Origin: Istiophorus platypterus
Taxonomy: Eukaryota; Chordata; Actinopteri; Istiophoriformes; Istiophoridae
Direction: 5' to 3'
NCBI GenBank assembly: GCA_016859345.1
Contig: CM029126.1
Coordinates: 2,277,001-2,341,000, forward strand
DNA: 64,000 nt
Each line of letters begins with the position of its first letter. Positions within the stretch are counted from its first letter, which is position 1. Below are positions 1 through 13,735 of the stretch, piece after piece. Under the pieces are notes generated by a model. That model was not told where the DNA came from. It made no database searches and saw nothing but the letters and a program-made list of their open reading frames with translations. A program made the position numbers and the translations under genes.

Positions 1-3000
1 TGATCTATTAAAAATGTGCAGGTTCAGCTGGGAAAACCGATTTTTCAAATCACACAAAGCATGTCAGCAATAAAATCAATAAAGTTTATTACTCTTATTG
101 CTAGACACGATACATTTAGCAGTGCAGTAACTGCCACTGTAGGAGAGCCACAATAATGTATCGTAGCTGCAGGTGCATCGCTGTTGCAACCTTCGAGAAT
201 AAACCCAAAGGTCTAGTTCAATTGCATCACCCTCGCCACCCCCTCTTTCTTTTTCATCACACCAGTGGAGGTCTGCAAAAAACCAAACCACAGGACAGGA
301 AACTGCCACAGGTAACATACAGTTTCTAATTTTAAGTATGGGGGGGTGGGGAGTTGAACTACAGGATTCTATTTCATAAACATCTTCCTCCTTTGAACCT
401 GATCTGAGAAGAACTTGCAGGTTTGCAGGTGGGATCAAGGCACCAGTGGAAAAAAGGAAATTTCTGAGTAGAATATTCATTTAAATAGTTAAATATCTCA
501 AATTTTCCCTTTTTTTCAGTGAGATATCTCGACATCCATTGGACGGATTTGCACAAAATTTTGCTAGGTCATTCATGGTTCCCAGATGATTCATCCTGCT
601 GGCTTTGGGTGATCCTCTGACTCCCCCTATAGCCCAACCACAGGACTAAAACTGTGGATGTAGACATTATCTGTATAACAGACAGATGAGACTGATGTTC
701 ACATCTGGCAGGTTTTAAGACAAAAACACATTCATACCTTTTAGACGTTTACATTAATCAATGTGATCATTTTCCAGATGTTTTACAAACTAATTGTCTT
801 CACGTTTTTTTTATTGTTATTATTGAATAACCATGTTGACAACATTGCATCAACTTGGTCAAGGTGTTTTTGGACTTTGAATTTCTCGCTTGTGCTCATT
901 TTGTTCCTCTTTCTCTGTGATATTTTCACATCCTTTTTCCTGCGAGTGGTTTTCTGCTGAAGAGTTTGCCCAGACAAGGTTGAACAGGAAGTTGAGTTTA
1001 GAGTGACGATACTTGACACAGAGCCTCAACCAACTGACTCAAGTGGTCTCATTTAATGGTACAAGGTATATTAAAGGTGAGTGATTGTGCTTCTGAGTGC
1101 TGTAAAGAGAAAGGTTGTTTTTTTTAAATATCTTAATTATTCCCATAATATTTTCATTGCTATCCATGTAAAAAGGGCCTTAAAGTTACCAGAATTAATC
1201 ACTAGCAGTCACTATACACAAAAACCTTAGCCTCCTTGTTCCAGGAAGGTGAAAGGGGTTCAGCTGGAATTCACCTGTCAAATGCTGTGACAGCTCACTT
1301 TCATTTCAGCAGGGTCATGCTGCTTTTTCCTTTGGGCCCTTTTGTAGAAATAGTGTCAAGCTGTAGGAACACTGGCTCTCTGCGCACTAAACATGTTTCT
1401 TGTTGTTCTTTGTGCATCAAAGGCAAGAAGTTTTGAGACTTTTCTAAGTTTATCAAAGCATTTATTCCCATCAAAACATTAACATCACACATGGGGTCCT
1501 GCTGATTGAGGCTTGTGGCAAAATCTTTCAATCTCATTCAATGTCTTTTCAAAGTTTTAGCTGCTGAGTGAAGGTCTCAAATCTAACTTTACTCCGGTAA
1601 AAGTGAAAATATATTAAGTTTGCAAAGGTACAAGGGTGAAACTTTATGGTGTAATTAACTCTCCTTTATACTTTATACTTCACTTTATAATTAGTTTTTA
1701 CTCCAGAATCAAATGAGGTAAAAGAGAAAAGCAACAAATGTCTGGAGCTAGTAAATGGATTCATGACTAATGTAAACCCAGATATATTATATGTTATAAT
1801 TTCATGGTGGGGTGGATATAATGGATCTGAATGAGTCATTTTTAACTGGTGAGGATCATGGAGTTATTAAATACAACTTCAAAATGCTAAACCATCTACA
1901 AAATAGACATTAGTGCATAATTTAGTACAGCAGGAAATCAGACAGACAGTTAGGTTTGGCAAATGTTTCTGTTTACAAGCTGATAGAAAACACCTGAGTA
2001 TTTACTGGGAAAATAATCTGATCAGGACAACAGTGTTGTGTCCTTTTCGGGTATTAGTCAGTGATGATGTGACAGGACTCTACCAGGAGCCTCTTGTTTT
2101 TAAGGAACAGTAAGTTTATAGATAACCATCACAATGATTCACTGCATTGTCATTGTTGGCATCGTTTACCCAAGCTTGTAAGTACCGTTAAACCAGTGAG
2201 CTTCACTTCTGATGGGTGTTGACTCGCAGTGTAACTTACCGGCAGCACACTCCACTGGGTGACTTGAGCAATGTCAGACCAGTGAAGATGAGACATTTAA
2301 GGATAGTTTCCTGGTTCTTTATTCTGACTAAACTGGTCTTTTAATTAGTTGGGATTTTTCTGACACATCTGTGAAGTATTCTCAGCCAATAGTGAGCAAC
2401 AAAACCAACCTCTTGTATACCTCTACTTGCCCATCACCCATCTTCCCTGTTGGTTTCTATACAGTAAAGTGAAGACAAAAATGCCAAAGAGATGCCACAA
2501 AAAAACAAACAAAAAAAATCTGCCATTCGTCTTTGTCATTGAACACCTGTGAGTGATCAGATCGGATGATCTTCTAATGGATGTAAAGACACTTTAAAAC
2601 CACCTAAAAGTTTATTTTTTAAAAAAGTCAGAGTGTTAATATGTATGTATGTGTGTGACAACTACTGCACCTGTGGTTTTGTATCATGGAAAACTGGGCC
2701 ATGAGGGGGGGGGGGGGGGGGGGGTTCTGAGCTTTTCTTCTGAACAATTTTAGACCAAGTGTGAAATGACATAATGCTGCTGAACAGTATACATACAGTA
2801 TACACAGGCAAATGTGGTTAAAAACATTAAAATGCATTGACATAAAATCCAAATCCTAAAATCATCACATGAACGTAACATTTGGGGGATTAAGGGGAGT
2901 AATAAATTTATACTGGAGGCAACAGAAATACCTGTTTGTTCTCTGGAGAAAAAAGTTCCAAGGCTCTGACAGAAGTAAAGTAACTTCTCATGCTGAAGCT

Positions 3001-3436
3001 ACGTAAGGCCATGAAATGTAGTGAGTTCAAACTGTCCATTGTTTATCTAGCTCAGGACTTTGCTGAACAATCAGGCTCATGTTGGCATTTTTTGCTACTA
3101 AATGTTCATACAGTTCCGCATATTTCAACCTGAGAGATTCCCAGTACAAGCACCGTCTTCATTTGTCAGCAAAGGAGCAGGCTCCAGTGTGTTACTCGGT
3201 AATTAGTCAGTGGAGGTTTAATTAATCTACTGTACCCACCCACATCCCCCTCATGGGCTAAAGAATTCGGGACCAGAGGCGTGTCAGCCACGGGCCCCCC
3301 TCACGGTCACGATCAGGTGCCTCCCACACCGAACATATGAACTTTTTCACCTTCCAATTTCAGCCGGACACTTCAGTATTATGTTCCTCGTCACCTCTGG
3401 AGGTTTGTGCGGTGACAGAGAAGGGCCACAGCGACA
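1..3436. other. Region downstream of METTL6, no firm gene
   Basis: This holds the METTL6 3' UTR and intergenic DNA. On the minus strand an AATAAA lies near 2613-2618 and is a possible METTL6 polyadenylation signal. A G homopolymer of about 20 bases lies at 2705-2724. Reading frames across the region are short, AT-rich and show no family motif I recognise. On the minus strand at about 70-275 there is a strong acceptor-like tract followed by a short open frame and an AATAAA; it is described separately as a weak possibility. Confidence 0.6.
70..273 (-). other. Possible terminal exon with poly(A) signal, unassigned
   Basis: On the minus strand a T-rich tract ends in TTTTTTGCAG near 274. It is followed by an open stretch of about 19 codons to a TAG, and an AATAAA occurs near 93-98. 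This is what a short last exon would look like, but the predicted tail (TSTGVMKKKEGVARVMQLN) matches no family I recognise, and no upstream exon is visible. It could be an alternative METTL6 3' end, the tail of an unseen gene, or chance. Confidence 0.15.
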
Positions 3437-6400
3437 TCAGGAGCCGTCCGATTGGCCGGGCTTAGTGAACTTGCTCTGCAGGAACACCCTGGGGACACAA
3501 AGCCCCTCCTTCTTGTTGACCGTCTCTCTCAGGACGTAGTCGTTGGCGACGGACTGGAAGCCCGTCTCCTCAAAGAGCTCGGCCAGGAACTCTGAAAGAG
3601 CAAAGTGACACTGGAGAAGGCGGGAAGGTCGAGGGGTTTTCTACTGTGTCGCCAAAAGGACAAAATACAACTAAAAGTCTCAGCAAACCAGACACTTTGT
3701 AACTTTGTTTGCATTGTATATCTGACTCTTGTTAAGACATCTCAGTGTCTGTTACATGTTGGTGTTTCAGTAAAAACAGCTATTTAGATGTATTTCCCTT
3801 AAAAACTGACCGAACTGTTGAAGAATTAAAATCAAAAACTTGTAGAAAGCAGCCATTTTATACTATATTCACACAAGAAACACAACAGATCTAATAGCTG
3901 TTAAAACAAGTGAAAAATAACTCACTGCTTGATGCAAAGTCACCACTGTTGTTTGAGAAACTGATGGATAAATATTGAAAATAAAAAGCGGTCACTAGGG
4001 TTGAAAAACAAATCGAGGAGAAGGGAAAACTTTTTAGAAGCTTTAGTTTTTGATGGTGGAGGAGGTAGATAAAAAAAGCATGGTAAGAATACATATCCAT
4101 TTTATTTCTCCTATCTATATATCTATCTATTTATATATCTATCAAGGCTGCAAACAATTTGCTTCTACCTCCTGAACAGCTACAAAAAAACCAAACAACC
4201 ATAAAGAAACATCTTCCCATGGGAACTTACTTACCTTTAGAGAAGAAGTAGGACCTGGTCCCGTCCTGGCGCACGTAGAAGTTCTCCCCCAGCTTGCTGC
4301 CGGCCTTGAATCGGAGCATGGCATGATCATAGAGGCCATAGTCCCTGAACAGGACAATACCCCCAGGCTTCAGCACCTTAAAGCCACATGCAAGTTAAAC
4401 CATTACAGTCAGCCAGTATGGAAAACGCATTAGCCTATATATATTAGGAATTTATGTAAATTACTGTGTATTTTTGGGAGATTAAAACTCTTAAAGTTAA
4501 TAAGAAATGCTCAAGTCATATCTTTTTTTCCCCCAACTTTTCCAACCATTTCAGGAAACCCTGAACTGGCTCTTTCCACCTTGGCAGCCTCAGCTCTCAC
4601 CCTGCTGATGTTCTGTAAGGACAGCTTCATCTTATCGGGGTGGACGGCTGACAGGACGAAGATGAGAGTGACGACGTCCACGCTGCCCTCCGGCACATTA
4701 GCCCTCAGGTCATCTTTAGTTAGGTCACACTGGAAGGCACAGCAGCGCTCGGGGCAGTACAGGGGGTTTTGCTGTAAAAAAAGAAAGAAAAAAAAGCAAA
4801 TTGAAATTATTTTCATAATTGGTAATTAAAAAGAAAAAAATCTGTTTCGAGCAAGAATGTCAAACATTTGCTGATTCCAGCCTCTAAAATGAATGAATTT
4901 GCTGCTTTTTTTGTCGTTTACAACAGCAAAATGCAATGTCTTTAGATTTTGGTCTGTTGAATGGTGAATACATTCAATCTGCAGATGACACTTTCGGCTC
5001 TGGAAAACTGTGAGGCTATTTTTTGACATTTTATAGACTAAACAATTAACCAATGAATCTTGAAAGTTATTGGCAAAAGATCGATGCTGAAAATATAGAA
5101 GAAAGTCAAGTTTTTCTTCCATTATATTTCACTCCAGGGACGAGAGTTGGCAACAGGCCTCATACTTTTCTTTTGATTTGAAGCTGTTGTATACCACAGT
5201 CTCCTACTGTTATGAGCTACTGAACAGATCTACTGCAGGAGGCTGGGTGTTATAAATATACAAAACAAACAGTACACAGCTGTGTGATTTAATGGATGGA
5301 GAGGCAGGCTTGTGACCATTTTTAGAAAATCTGCTGTAACTGAGTGTTCCTATGTGAACATAAAACACTGTGTCACTAGAAGAAAAAAGCCTGGAGCTCA
5401 GATGACCTACAAAAAGTACAGACAGAACAAGCTGATGCATGGACATTGATGGATAAATATCTTACCTTGACAAATTCGACAGCTCGTGGTGAGAAGTCAC
5501 AAGCGTAGATGAAGATGTTGAGGTCATCCTCAAGCAGGGGGAAGATGCAGTTTCCCACTCCGCAACCGGCCTCCAGCAGCACCAGCCTTTGGGACTCAAA
5601 CTGCAAAACCAGGCAGGAAAAGGAAAGAATTAACAGACAGACACAATTTCGGCTCATCACTTTACTCGTGAGTAACCCTACCTAGGTCAAAATGATTGAG
5701 CTTGCTAAACAACGGAAAACTGACACCTTGATTTTAAGTTTTTAACAGTGTCCCTTGTGGAAAACCTTTTTGCAACTGTGCTGTGAAATGAGCAAGTTGA
5801 GAAACCGCATGGATCACTTCTTATTACCAAAGCTTTCTTCACAAAAAAAAAAAAAATCACAGTAGTAAGTGTAAGAAATGGAAATGTAAGTAGCTATAGT
5901 GTCAACATAGCAAAATTAGGATTTGTATAAGGCCTCGGGTTATTTATTTTTCAGATGAGCAAAGATTCATTATAATTACGTATATTTTGAATGAAGTCTG
6001 GTGAAATGTTGTCCCGGGTCCCTGGGTATATAAAACATATATTGTGGAGCTAATTTACCTCACAAGCTGTAATGACAGTTATATAAAGCATTGCTTATCA
6101 CAAATCTAGCATTAACACCGTCAAAACATAGGTCTGATGTCATAAAATCAAATTGAAATAGTGATTTCTTGGGATGGAAACTTCCTCTAACTCATATTTC
6201 TGACGGTCTACTCCCTTCCTCACCTCCCTGCACGCTTTGAGCTCCTCAAACTCCCTTGTGGTCCAGTGTCTGTCCTTGAAGAAATTCGTCGTGTTCCTCT
6301 TGTAAAACAGGTCCCAGTTTTTCTGCGCTTCCTTCTCCAACTTCAGCTGCTTGAAGTCGGACACCAGAGTCCGCTCCGCGCCGAGTCTGTCCAGCTCCCC

Positions 6401-6538
6401 CCGAGTTAAAACTCTGGCGACGGAGGTTCTGGTTTGTCCCGGGACACACGGAGGCATTTCGCCTGTCGACCCCACTTCTTCTTGGGGTAATGTTGTTTTA
6501 ATATCGACGGGGAAAGCTTCATTTTGTGGCACTGCCAT
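3437..6538 (-). CDS. mettl6: METTL6, tRNA N3-methylcytidine methyltransferase
   Basis: Five coding exons on the minus strand: 6224-6538, 5466-5600, 4601-4771, 4235-4376 and 3437-3591. All introns are GT-AG and the phases join to a complete 305-residue protein. The family is a SAM-dependent methyltransferase that makes 3-methylcytidine at position 32 of tRNA-Ser, acting with seryl-tRNA synthetase. Family hallmarks visible here are the N-terminal KNWDLFYKRN (about residues 73-82) and NFFKDRHWTTREF, the SAM-binding loop LEAGCGVGN (114-122), CDFSPRAVEFVK, CDLTKDD, VLSAVHPDKM (about 189-198), FRDYGLYDHAMLRFK and the C-terminal ETVNKKEGLCVPRVFLQSKF. The ATG at 6538 precedes an N-terminus about 25 residues longer than the human one as I recall it. 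All catalytic segments are intact. The gene is head to head with EAF1, an arrangement also known in human. METTL2/8 paralogues are less likely given the exon 1 and C-terminal sequences. Confidence 0.96.
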
Positions 6539-7159
6539 GCTGCTTGTAAAGAAACCGAGGGTTTTGCTGCCTCCTTGTTTAAGTTTGTAGATTTACAAGT
6601 TGATAAATTATAGAAAAGCAAACACATCACACGTTTTTAAAGCAACTTCGGTTAAATAGATGATAAATAGCGCTAAAACTAACTTTTAAACTAAAAATGT
6701 CTTCCGACTTGCCACATCTGTACACATTTGCCATCCATCTTGTCCGATACCTAAATCGTTCCGTCTACCGACTGCAATGGTTCTGTTTCTTACGGCGTGG
6801 TGCCAAAATCATCACCGCTCGTTTTTCTACTGAATAAAAAACCTGAACATTTCTTTTCAAGTAATTATCTAATTTTAAAAATTGTTATTTTGTTTAGACA
6901 TGTTATATTTAGTGGGGACAGGAGGAGAATTGCTAACGTGACATTTCACGGCCGCACCAAAGGCGGAAGAGGTGTGGCCGAGTGACGGACGGGATGTTTT
7001 GCTAACGTTAGCCACGGGAGGCTAACTTTGTCTCACAGCGGGTTTTTTCGGCCTCCCTGAAGTTGTCGGACCCGGCTCGGTTCTGCGGGGAACCGCAGAT
7101 AAATGTGATTCTTTAAAAACAAAAAAAAAACAAAAAACGTTTTTAAAACAAACGGAGAC
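6539..7159. promoter_or_regulatory. Divergent METTL6/EAF1 promoter region
   Basis: The start codons of METTL6 (minus) and EAF1 (plus) are separated by 621 bp, so both 5' UTRs and core promoters lie here. No TATA box stands out. A GGCGGAAG block near 6963-6970 resembles an ETS-family site, and CCATCTTG near 6736 on the plus strand resembles a reverse-complement YY1 core. The CpG content is moderately raised between about 6900 and 7100. An imperfect inverted word, GCTAACGTTAGC, is centred near 7006. Which sites work is inference; the head-to-head layout is directly visible. Confidence 0.7.
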
Positions 7160-10100
7160 ATGAACGGGAGCACGAATCCGCTGCTGGACAAAGAGGAGCA
7201 TGTTTTGAAGCTCGGAGAAAGCTTTGAGAAGAGGCCAAAATCCTCCTTTCACACCATTAGATGTGAGTGGGAACAAAAAATAGAGGATAAACGTGTTAAA
7301 AGTGTCCCGGGGTGTGAAATTAGCTGCCGTGTGCGATTAGCTCGCTCACATGGACGGGGAGGCTGTCTTACACAACCTGGCCAATTATGGGACCAGCTAA
7401 ACTGAGTCATTTGCATGAAAAAATAACGTTGCACCCTCTGCCTTTAAATTGTGAGCAACTTTCAATGCCCACCATGGTTTATTAACACGTTTTATCAGTG
7501 TTATTACAAACAGAGCGGGGGCGAACGCTCCGCCGCCACTACCCGCAGGTTCGGTGCACTAATACTCCGTTTACGGACGTTTCTTTACGCCATAACTGCC
7601 TAAAACGTTGAAGCTGAAGACGTGAACTTGAACCAGATCACCATGGTCACGGCCATGAACGTCTTTCCTAAAAGGTGCATGGACGAGGACGAGTTCGACA
7701 TGAATGTTCTGTCCAGATTTCCTGAAGTAGTTTTGTTTCTTTTCTTGAAGTGTCTCTTTTCGTTTTCAAAAAATAAAAAAGCAAACAGTGTAAGTTTGTT
7801 TGAGTTGATTTAGAAAAGATTTATTACATATTTGTTACAAAAAGTAAAAAAAAAAAAAACTTGCAACTTAAAATGCCTCAGCGTTTTTCCGGGTGAGTTT
7901 TATGGCTTGTTCATTTATCTGTGAATCAAATGATATGAATGATTATTGTGTGTAATGTGCTGCTCGTCAGATCAGTATCGACAGATAATGTGGTGGCCAG
8001 TTAATCGGTAAATGCAGAAATGTAGGTGTGTTTGAGGCAATTTTGTCATTTGTTTCTCAGGTGTAAAAATTTTCCTCTCAGTCCATTATGGTCACATTTA
8101 ATTGACAAATAAATTCAAGGCGTGCTTATAAAAATCTACGTTGACCTGGCCTGCGTTCGACCAGCGCCCTACTGAACCCTCGCGTGTCCTCCTTCCACAG
8201 ACGACTTCAAGCCGGCGTCCATCGACACGAGCTGTGAGGGAGAGCTGCAGGTCGGGAAAGGAGATGAAGTGACCATAACGTTACCTCACATTCCGGTAAA
8301 ACCGCCCCACAGTGTTCCAACACACTGTGTCTTATTAGAACCGCAACAATGAGAAGATGTCAGTGCTCTAAGGTTGGAGTTTGGCAGGCAACTGCATGCT
8401 TTGGATGTTTGGAGCATTCAGGAAGACAGCACGGAAAACGGGTTTTTAAGACTGTCCCAGCTTTCAGCTACGTTAAAACAAAATGATAACAATGAAGTCA
8501 TTTGAATGTCCACTACGATGGTTTGTCACACAAAAAATCACCTCAGGCTGTTTTCTAAGTGAACTGAGATGAACTGAACACTTGTTGTTATAGAAGTTAG
8601 TCTAGAAACCCTTGGTAGGCTATGTAAAATGATATTTTGTAATTAATTGCCAAAAACATTAAACACTGTTGTTATTGTGCCTTAAGTATGGACAAGACTT
8701 CCCTTCTTCACTTTAACTGCTAAGGACAATTAAAGGGGAATTTCAAGATTTTGTTTGCCACCGTTTTCCATCATCAGACACTTGTTTGTGGAGTTATAAG
8801 GATTTCTTTAATTTCTCCTTTACCCCCCTCCCCACCAAAACTGTTCCTCCAGGGCTCCACGCCTCCCATGACTGTCTTCAAAGGGAACAAGCGGCCGTAC
8901 CAGAAGGACTGCGTGCTCATCATCAACCACGACACGGGGGAATTTGTGCTGGAGAAGCTGAGCAGCAGCATCCAGGTCAAGAAAACCAGGTGGGGGGTCA
9001 GAGCAGCTCAGACTAGCAGAAGGAAAAAAAAAAATCTTGTGAGAGAAGATGCGATCGGAACACGTGGGACTGGAGCTCCGTCTGTCACAGTCTAACCTTT
9101 AAGCCTCTGTTAAGAAATACTGATATGTGTTGGTCAAGTGCTTTATTTCACCACAGCTCGATTTAGAACCGTGTTTCTCAGGATTTTACATTTTATCATC
9201 TGTATTTTTTCTTTTTTCATCCATCAAATTAATCCATTAAATAAATAACAGGCCTTCATTGCTGTGATACATTGATACGGCTACCACAAATATTTGGCTC
9301 CACCTTTTGGGCACTGGTTATTACTACAGCAAATTCAATTTATCTTTGAGCGTTAGTGATTGAGCGTGTTCATCAAATCTGAACATTTATATATGGTGAG
9401 GATGAAGTCTGTTTAAAAGTTATATGTTTGTTAGATGGTGGATTCTTAAAAAGCTTTGTTTTCTTATTGTAAAGCTTGAATTTTCCATATTTGGTGCCGT
9501 AGTGTATTCTCCGTAACGCATATAAACATTTTCTTCTTTATCATTCTCAAATCCCCAGGAAGGATTTAACACTGGTTAAACTCCAGACAAATATAATGAT
9601 AATAATATTATAACATTCATAGCTACATCCGCTGGGTGTGTGTGTGTTTCAGGGCGGAGGGCAGCAGCAAGATCCAGGCCCGAATCGAACAGCAGTCAGT
9701 CCGATCCAGCCAGCCCAGCTCCCAGTTCCGGGCCCCCACCAAGCCCGGGGCCGGGGTCAAGACATCCCCCTCCCCGTCTAAGGACAACCCCTCCCCAGAG
9801 CCCCAACTCGACGACATCAAAAGAGGTGGGGAGGTTCAGCCTGACACAATCATAACACATAACAGAGAATTAGTTTTTTTAGTACAGATATGTTGACTTT
9901 TCACTGATATTCATACAAATAAATCTGGAACTAGAAAATAAAACTTAAGAAAAGCGTCTCCATCCCCAACTTTAATGTTGACCCCTGCCGTCCTGTGGCG
10001 CCTGCAGAGCTGCGAGCGGAGGTGGAGGTGATAGAGCAGATGAGCAGCAGCGGCAGCAGCAGCTCCTCCGACTCGGCCAGCGCCTCCGGCAGCGGTGATG

Positions 10101-10827
10101 ACAGCAGCAGCAGCGACGGCGAGCACGACGCCCCCCGGCCGCTCAGCCAGACCTCCCCCAGCCGCCACCCGATGGCCAACGGGGGCGCCGACCGGCAGCA
10201 GGGCAACAACCAGCTCATGAACACGCTTAGTGAGTGCCGCCGGCGGGGAACCAGAGCTTATTCCAGCATTAAATGATGGAATGCATGGATCAAATAGTTA
10301 CTTAATTAAATAGTTACTGAGCCACAGCTGTATAAACAGCTGTATGAACAGCTAATTCTCTGAGGGGATGTTTTTTCTCCGTCTTATTCTGGCCACTACA
10401 CCTGAACTTATTTGTTTGCGTTTTCACATGGAGGGTTTAATAGCCCCCCCAACCAATCATTTAGCCGGGGTTTTACGGCAGTGCTTATTTTCTACTACCT
10501 GTAAACCGAAATGCACCTGCCAGTGAATCATACAAGTTTAAGTTCTAACCTGGTGTTTTAACTCTTTGAACGGCATTGGTACAAATTGTGTAAAAACTGC
10601 AAACCAGTCTTCTTCTCAGACTCAAAACTCAAAAATCCAGACTCCTGAATCTGGTGTGACCTCATTTTCCGTATTCCTGCTTAAAATTCATAGAAAGAGG
10701 CCCCCCCCCCCTCCCATGGAAGAACTCTTTAATTACCAACGTTTCTAACCGGATTCTCGTCCTCCTCCTCCTCACAGGAAACGACCTTCAGCTCAGCGAG
10801 TCGGGCAGCGACAGCGATGACGACTGA
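7160..10827 (+). CDS. eaf1: EAF1, ELL-associated transcription elongation factor
   Basis: Six coding exons on the plus strand: 7160-7262, 8201-8295, 8853-8989, 9653-9825, 10008-10229 and 10778-10827. Splice sites are GT-AG and the phases join to a complete 259-residue protein. EAF1 binds ELL elongation factors and stimulates RNA polymerase II elongation in the nucleus. The N-terminal EAF domain (about residues 10-115) includes HVLKLGESFEK, SSFHTIRYDFKPASID, GDEVTITLPHIPGSTPP and CVLIINHDTGEFVLEKLSSS. A Pro/Ser linker follows with KDNPSPEPQLDDIKRELRAE. The C-terminal part is a Ser/Asp/Glu-rich transactivation region (from about 180) ending LQLSESGSDSDDD. The start has a MNGSTNPLLDKEEHVL opening typical of EAF1 rather than EAF2. 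Intron 1 (7263-8200) also contains an unassigned open frame near 7643-7727, not supported as a gene. Confidence 0.96.
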
Positions 10828-13735
10828 ACTCCGGCCGGTCGCCCCCTGTCCACACTCCCCCTCTCCACCTGGCTCGCCTCTTCCTTTTTGCTGTGGTAGC
10901 TGACCCCAGCTGTATATCCTGGTGTGACACTATATATATATTTTTTTTAAGTTTATTTTAGTATATCCTTAAAGCTGGCCAGCCTGGAACTTTAAGAGTG
11001 TATTTTTATTAGATGTATATTTTGTTTTGTATAGGGAAAAACTTTAGAAGAAGAAACTTTTACTTGAGAGGTTTGGGAGATTATATATATTAGAGTGCAC
11101 ATACATATTTTCTGTACTTAGAGCAGCTAGTTTTATCTACTTGTATCATCTGTTGTCGTTGGGTTTTCATCTTTGCAAGGCGGGGAACGGATTGTCTGAA
11201 ATATCGACCCCTCGGTCTCTCCCCCTGTGCCATCGTTTTATCAGAGAAACCTGTGGGGGAATCTGCCTCCGCCTCGTTACGTTTTTATCATTTCGCTAAA
11301 ACAATTCTAAAAATGGCAGAATTGCACAGGTTTGCTGTGCAGCCTGCAAAGGAGCGCCAAATCAAAGGAAAAAAACTCATCTGTTTTATCATCTGCTAAT
11401 CCAGAAAGTGTATTTAGATCAGCCGAGAGCAGTGTTTCTTTGTTGAGGTATTAAACTATTTTCTGGTCGTTTTATAATTTATAATTTCATCCTCTCAACT
11501 GTATGATCGATCAGCCATTTCAGATGGCACCAAAAATCCCCACAGTATAACCAGTGGAATGGACTGCACTGGTTTTCCAGTCTTTTTTTAACCACTCAGA
11601 GCGCTTTATACTACACATGCTACGTACAACTGTCACACACGCACACACATGCAAGTTTGAAACGTGCAAATGAAAAATATACGGGATCAAATATCTGAGG
11701 GAGGGACAACAAATTTCCACCAAACAGCTTTATTTTCCTGTTATTTATTTGCTAAATTACCACTATTCACTTGAAGGTTTGTTGTATCAGTGGAGGATAA
11801 ATCAGTGGAGTTTATCCAAGCAGAGAATATCTTTATTTATTTTTTTTGATCCAGATTTTTTCCATACGATACCTTTACCGTGGTACCATTCCTTGCCTTA
11901 CAGCATTTCGATTTGGAAATGAAGGTGAATGTGTAATTTTCTGGGGGAAAAAAAAAGAAAAAAGCCAAAGAGTTGCTCTGCCCCCCCCCCCCCTTGTGCA
12001 GAGAAGGGGGGAACGTCAGCAGTGTTGTGTTGCCGTGATCATGTTTATTTCTGCTTTTATCTGAGCCTCTTTGTGTTGTGCTTTATCCGCCAGAGCTGGC
12101 ATCGGTCGTGCTGTATATTATCATTAATACGGTCAAAAACACACTGCTGAAGAGTTTCATTACAAAACCCACGGATCCGATGTCAGTTTGTAACAGTGTT
12201 TTTTTGACCTGGCCGATTTAAAACTCGAGCGTTAAATTTCTGAATCACCATTAATTAGGTGGCAAATCTGCTACTTGCTTTTCGTTTTTCATGACAAAGG
12301 GGAAAGGAGGAGCTGCCCGTTGTTACCGGGAAACATGGACGCATGCCCGGCATCAGGGAAATATTCAGAGACATCTATGGCTCTGGAAGAGATCGATCAG
12401 TACTCCGTTGTCTGAGGGACCAGAGACTGCGTGGCTCTGCTCTAATCAATACGGCCGCCAACACAGGCTGAATAACGGCTCCTCCTCTACATCCGTGACC
12501 ATCAGTGTTGTTTCGGGTATCAGGGCCCTTGCTCCCCCCTTTGACTATTCCCAGTATGGCCGACACACTCTGCTCTATTATGAGCTCTAAATGTAATTTC
12601 ACTTGCCCATGAATCATCATGTTGCATCAGTCCCATATCGGTAAATTTTTGCATCTAAAAAACATTAGGACAACATTAGTGCCATAGATGATGCTATTTT
12701 TTTTGTTTATGGGAACTTTTGAGGGAACTTTGCGGTGGGAAAACTTAGAACACAAATAAAATGGGAGACAGTAAATAAAATAAACTCCCTACGGTTTAAA
12801 ACGCACAGTAAAAAATTTCTTTTATCGGCAGCTTAAATCCAAAAATATCTTTTATCAGTCTCTAATCCTTGCATTGTTCATTTTGAATTTTCTCCTTTAA
12901 AATTAATAAATGGAGTCTGATATATAGCGTTGTGTGCTACATTTACACCCTTTTCACTATATACTTAAGGATTAGTAAATTTTATCCAAATTTTTAAAAT
13001 ATTTAGTTTTAAATATCGTGAATTTTTTAATCCCAATAGTTACACGGATTTCTGAAATGAAACCTGCGTCCTATTTGATTTTAAGAATCTAAGAATTTTT
13101 CCGCCACCACACAGGATGTCACTGATGTAGTTGGTGCTTTTATATCACAGCTGTGCTTCTTGGCTAAGTGCTCAGATGAGGTTCAGCTTTGCTTCAGTGA
13201 TGCACAGGACAGAGATGATTGTGAGATGCCTGAAGGATGTCACTGACTTAAAAAAAAAAAAAAAAATGGAACAGCTTTGGGTCAAACTTCTTGCTTCTCC
13301 GATCCCTAGTTGCTGTTACAGTATTTATTCCTTCATGCGAGAACTGAACTGAGAGCATCTGCCGGATGGAATTTCCTCCTGAAAAAAACCACAGTGCTGT
13401 TTGTCTGATGGACTCTGTCGCATTCGGTGCTTTTCGTTGTCGATGTTTTTGTTTTAGTGACACACGTGGAATATGTTTGTACAAATTTGAAGTGTATTAA
13501 AAAGGGTGAAAATGTGTTTAAAACTTTTATCTCTTTATTCTGAGAATTGTCTTTTTTCTAACTTCTTTTTGTCTCAAGTTTCATTTTGGTGCCAAAGCAC
13601 AGAGCTGATTGGCAAGTTCTCAAAATCGTTGTAATTTAAAGCCCAATAATATCCTGACCAGGTACAATACATCTTGTGTAACAAGCGAAACCAAACACTG
13701 AACTGTGAATAAAACTGGACAGATCTCTAAACCAC
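10828..13735 (+). other. Probable EAF1 3' UTR
   Basis: After the EAF1 stop codon there are about 2.9 kb of AT-rich sequence without another convincing gene. AATAAA motifs occur near 12755, 12772 and 12906 and at 13708-13713; the last would give a long 3' UTR ending near 13735. A C-run occurs at about 11981-11993. An open frame of about 99 codons at 12291-12590 has no recognisable motif and is probably chance. The true cleavage site is inferred only from the hexamers. Confidence 0.5.

Noticed and set aside
7622..7813. Open frame in EAF1 intron 1 (contains CMDEDEFDMNVLSRFPE)
   Set aside because: Short, unlike any family I know, and EAF1 splices cleanly around it by phase. Coding-like look is probably chance.
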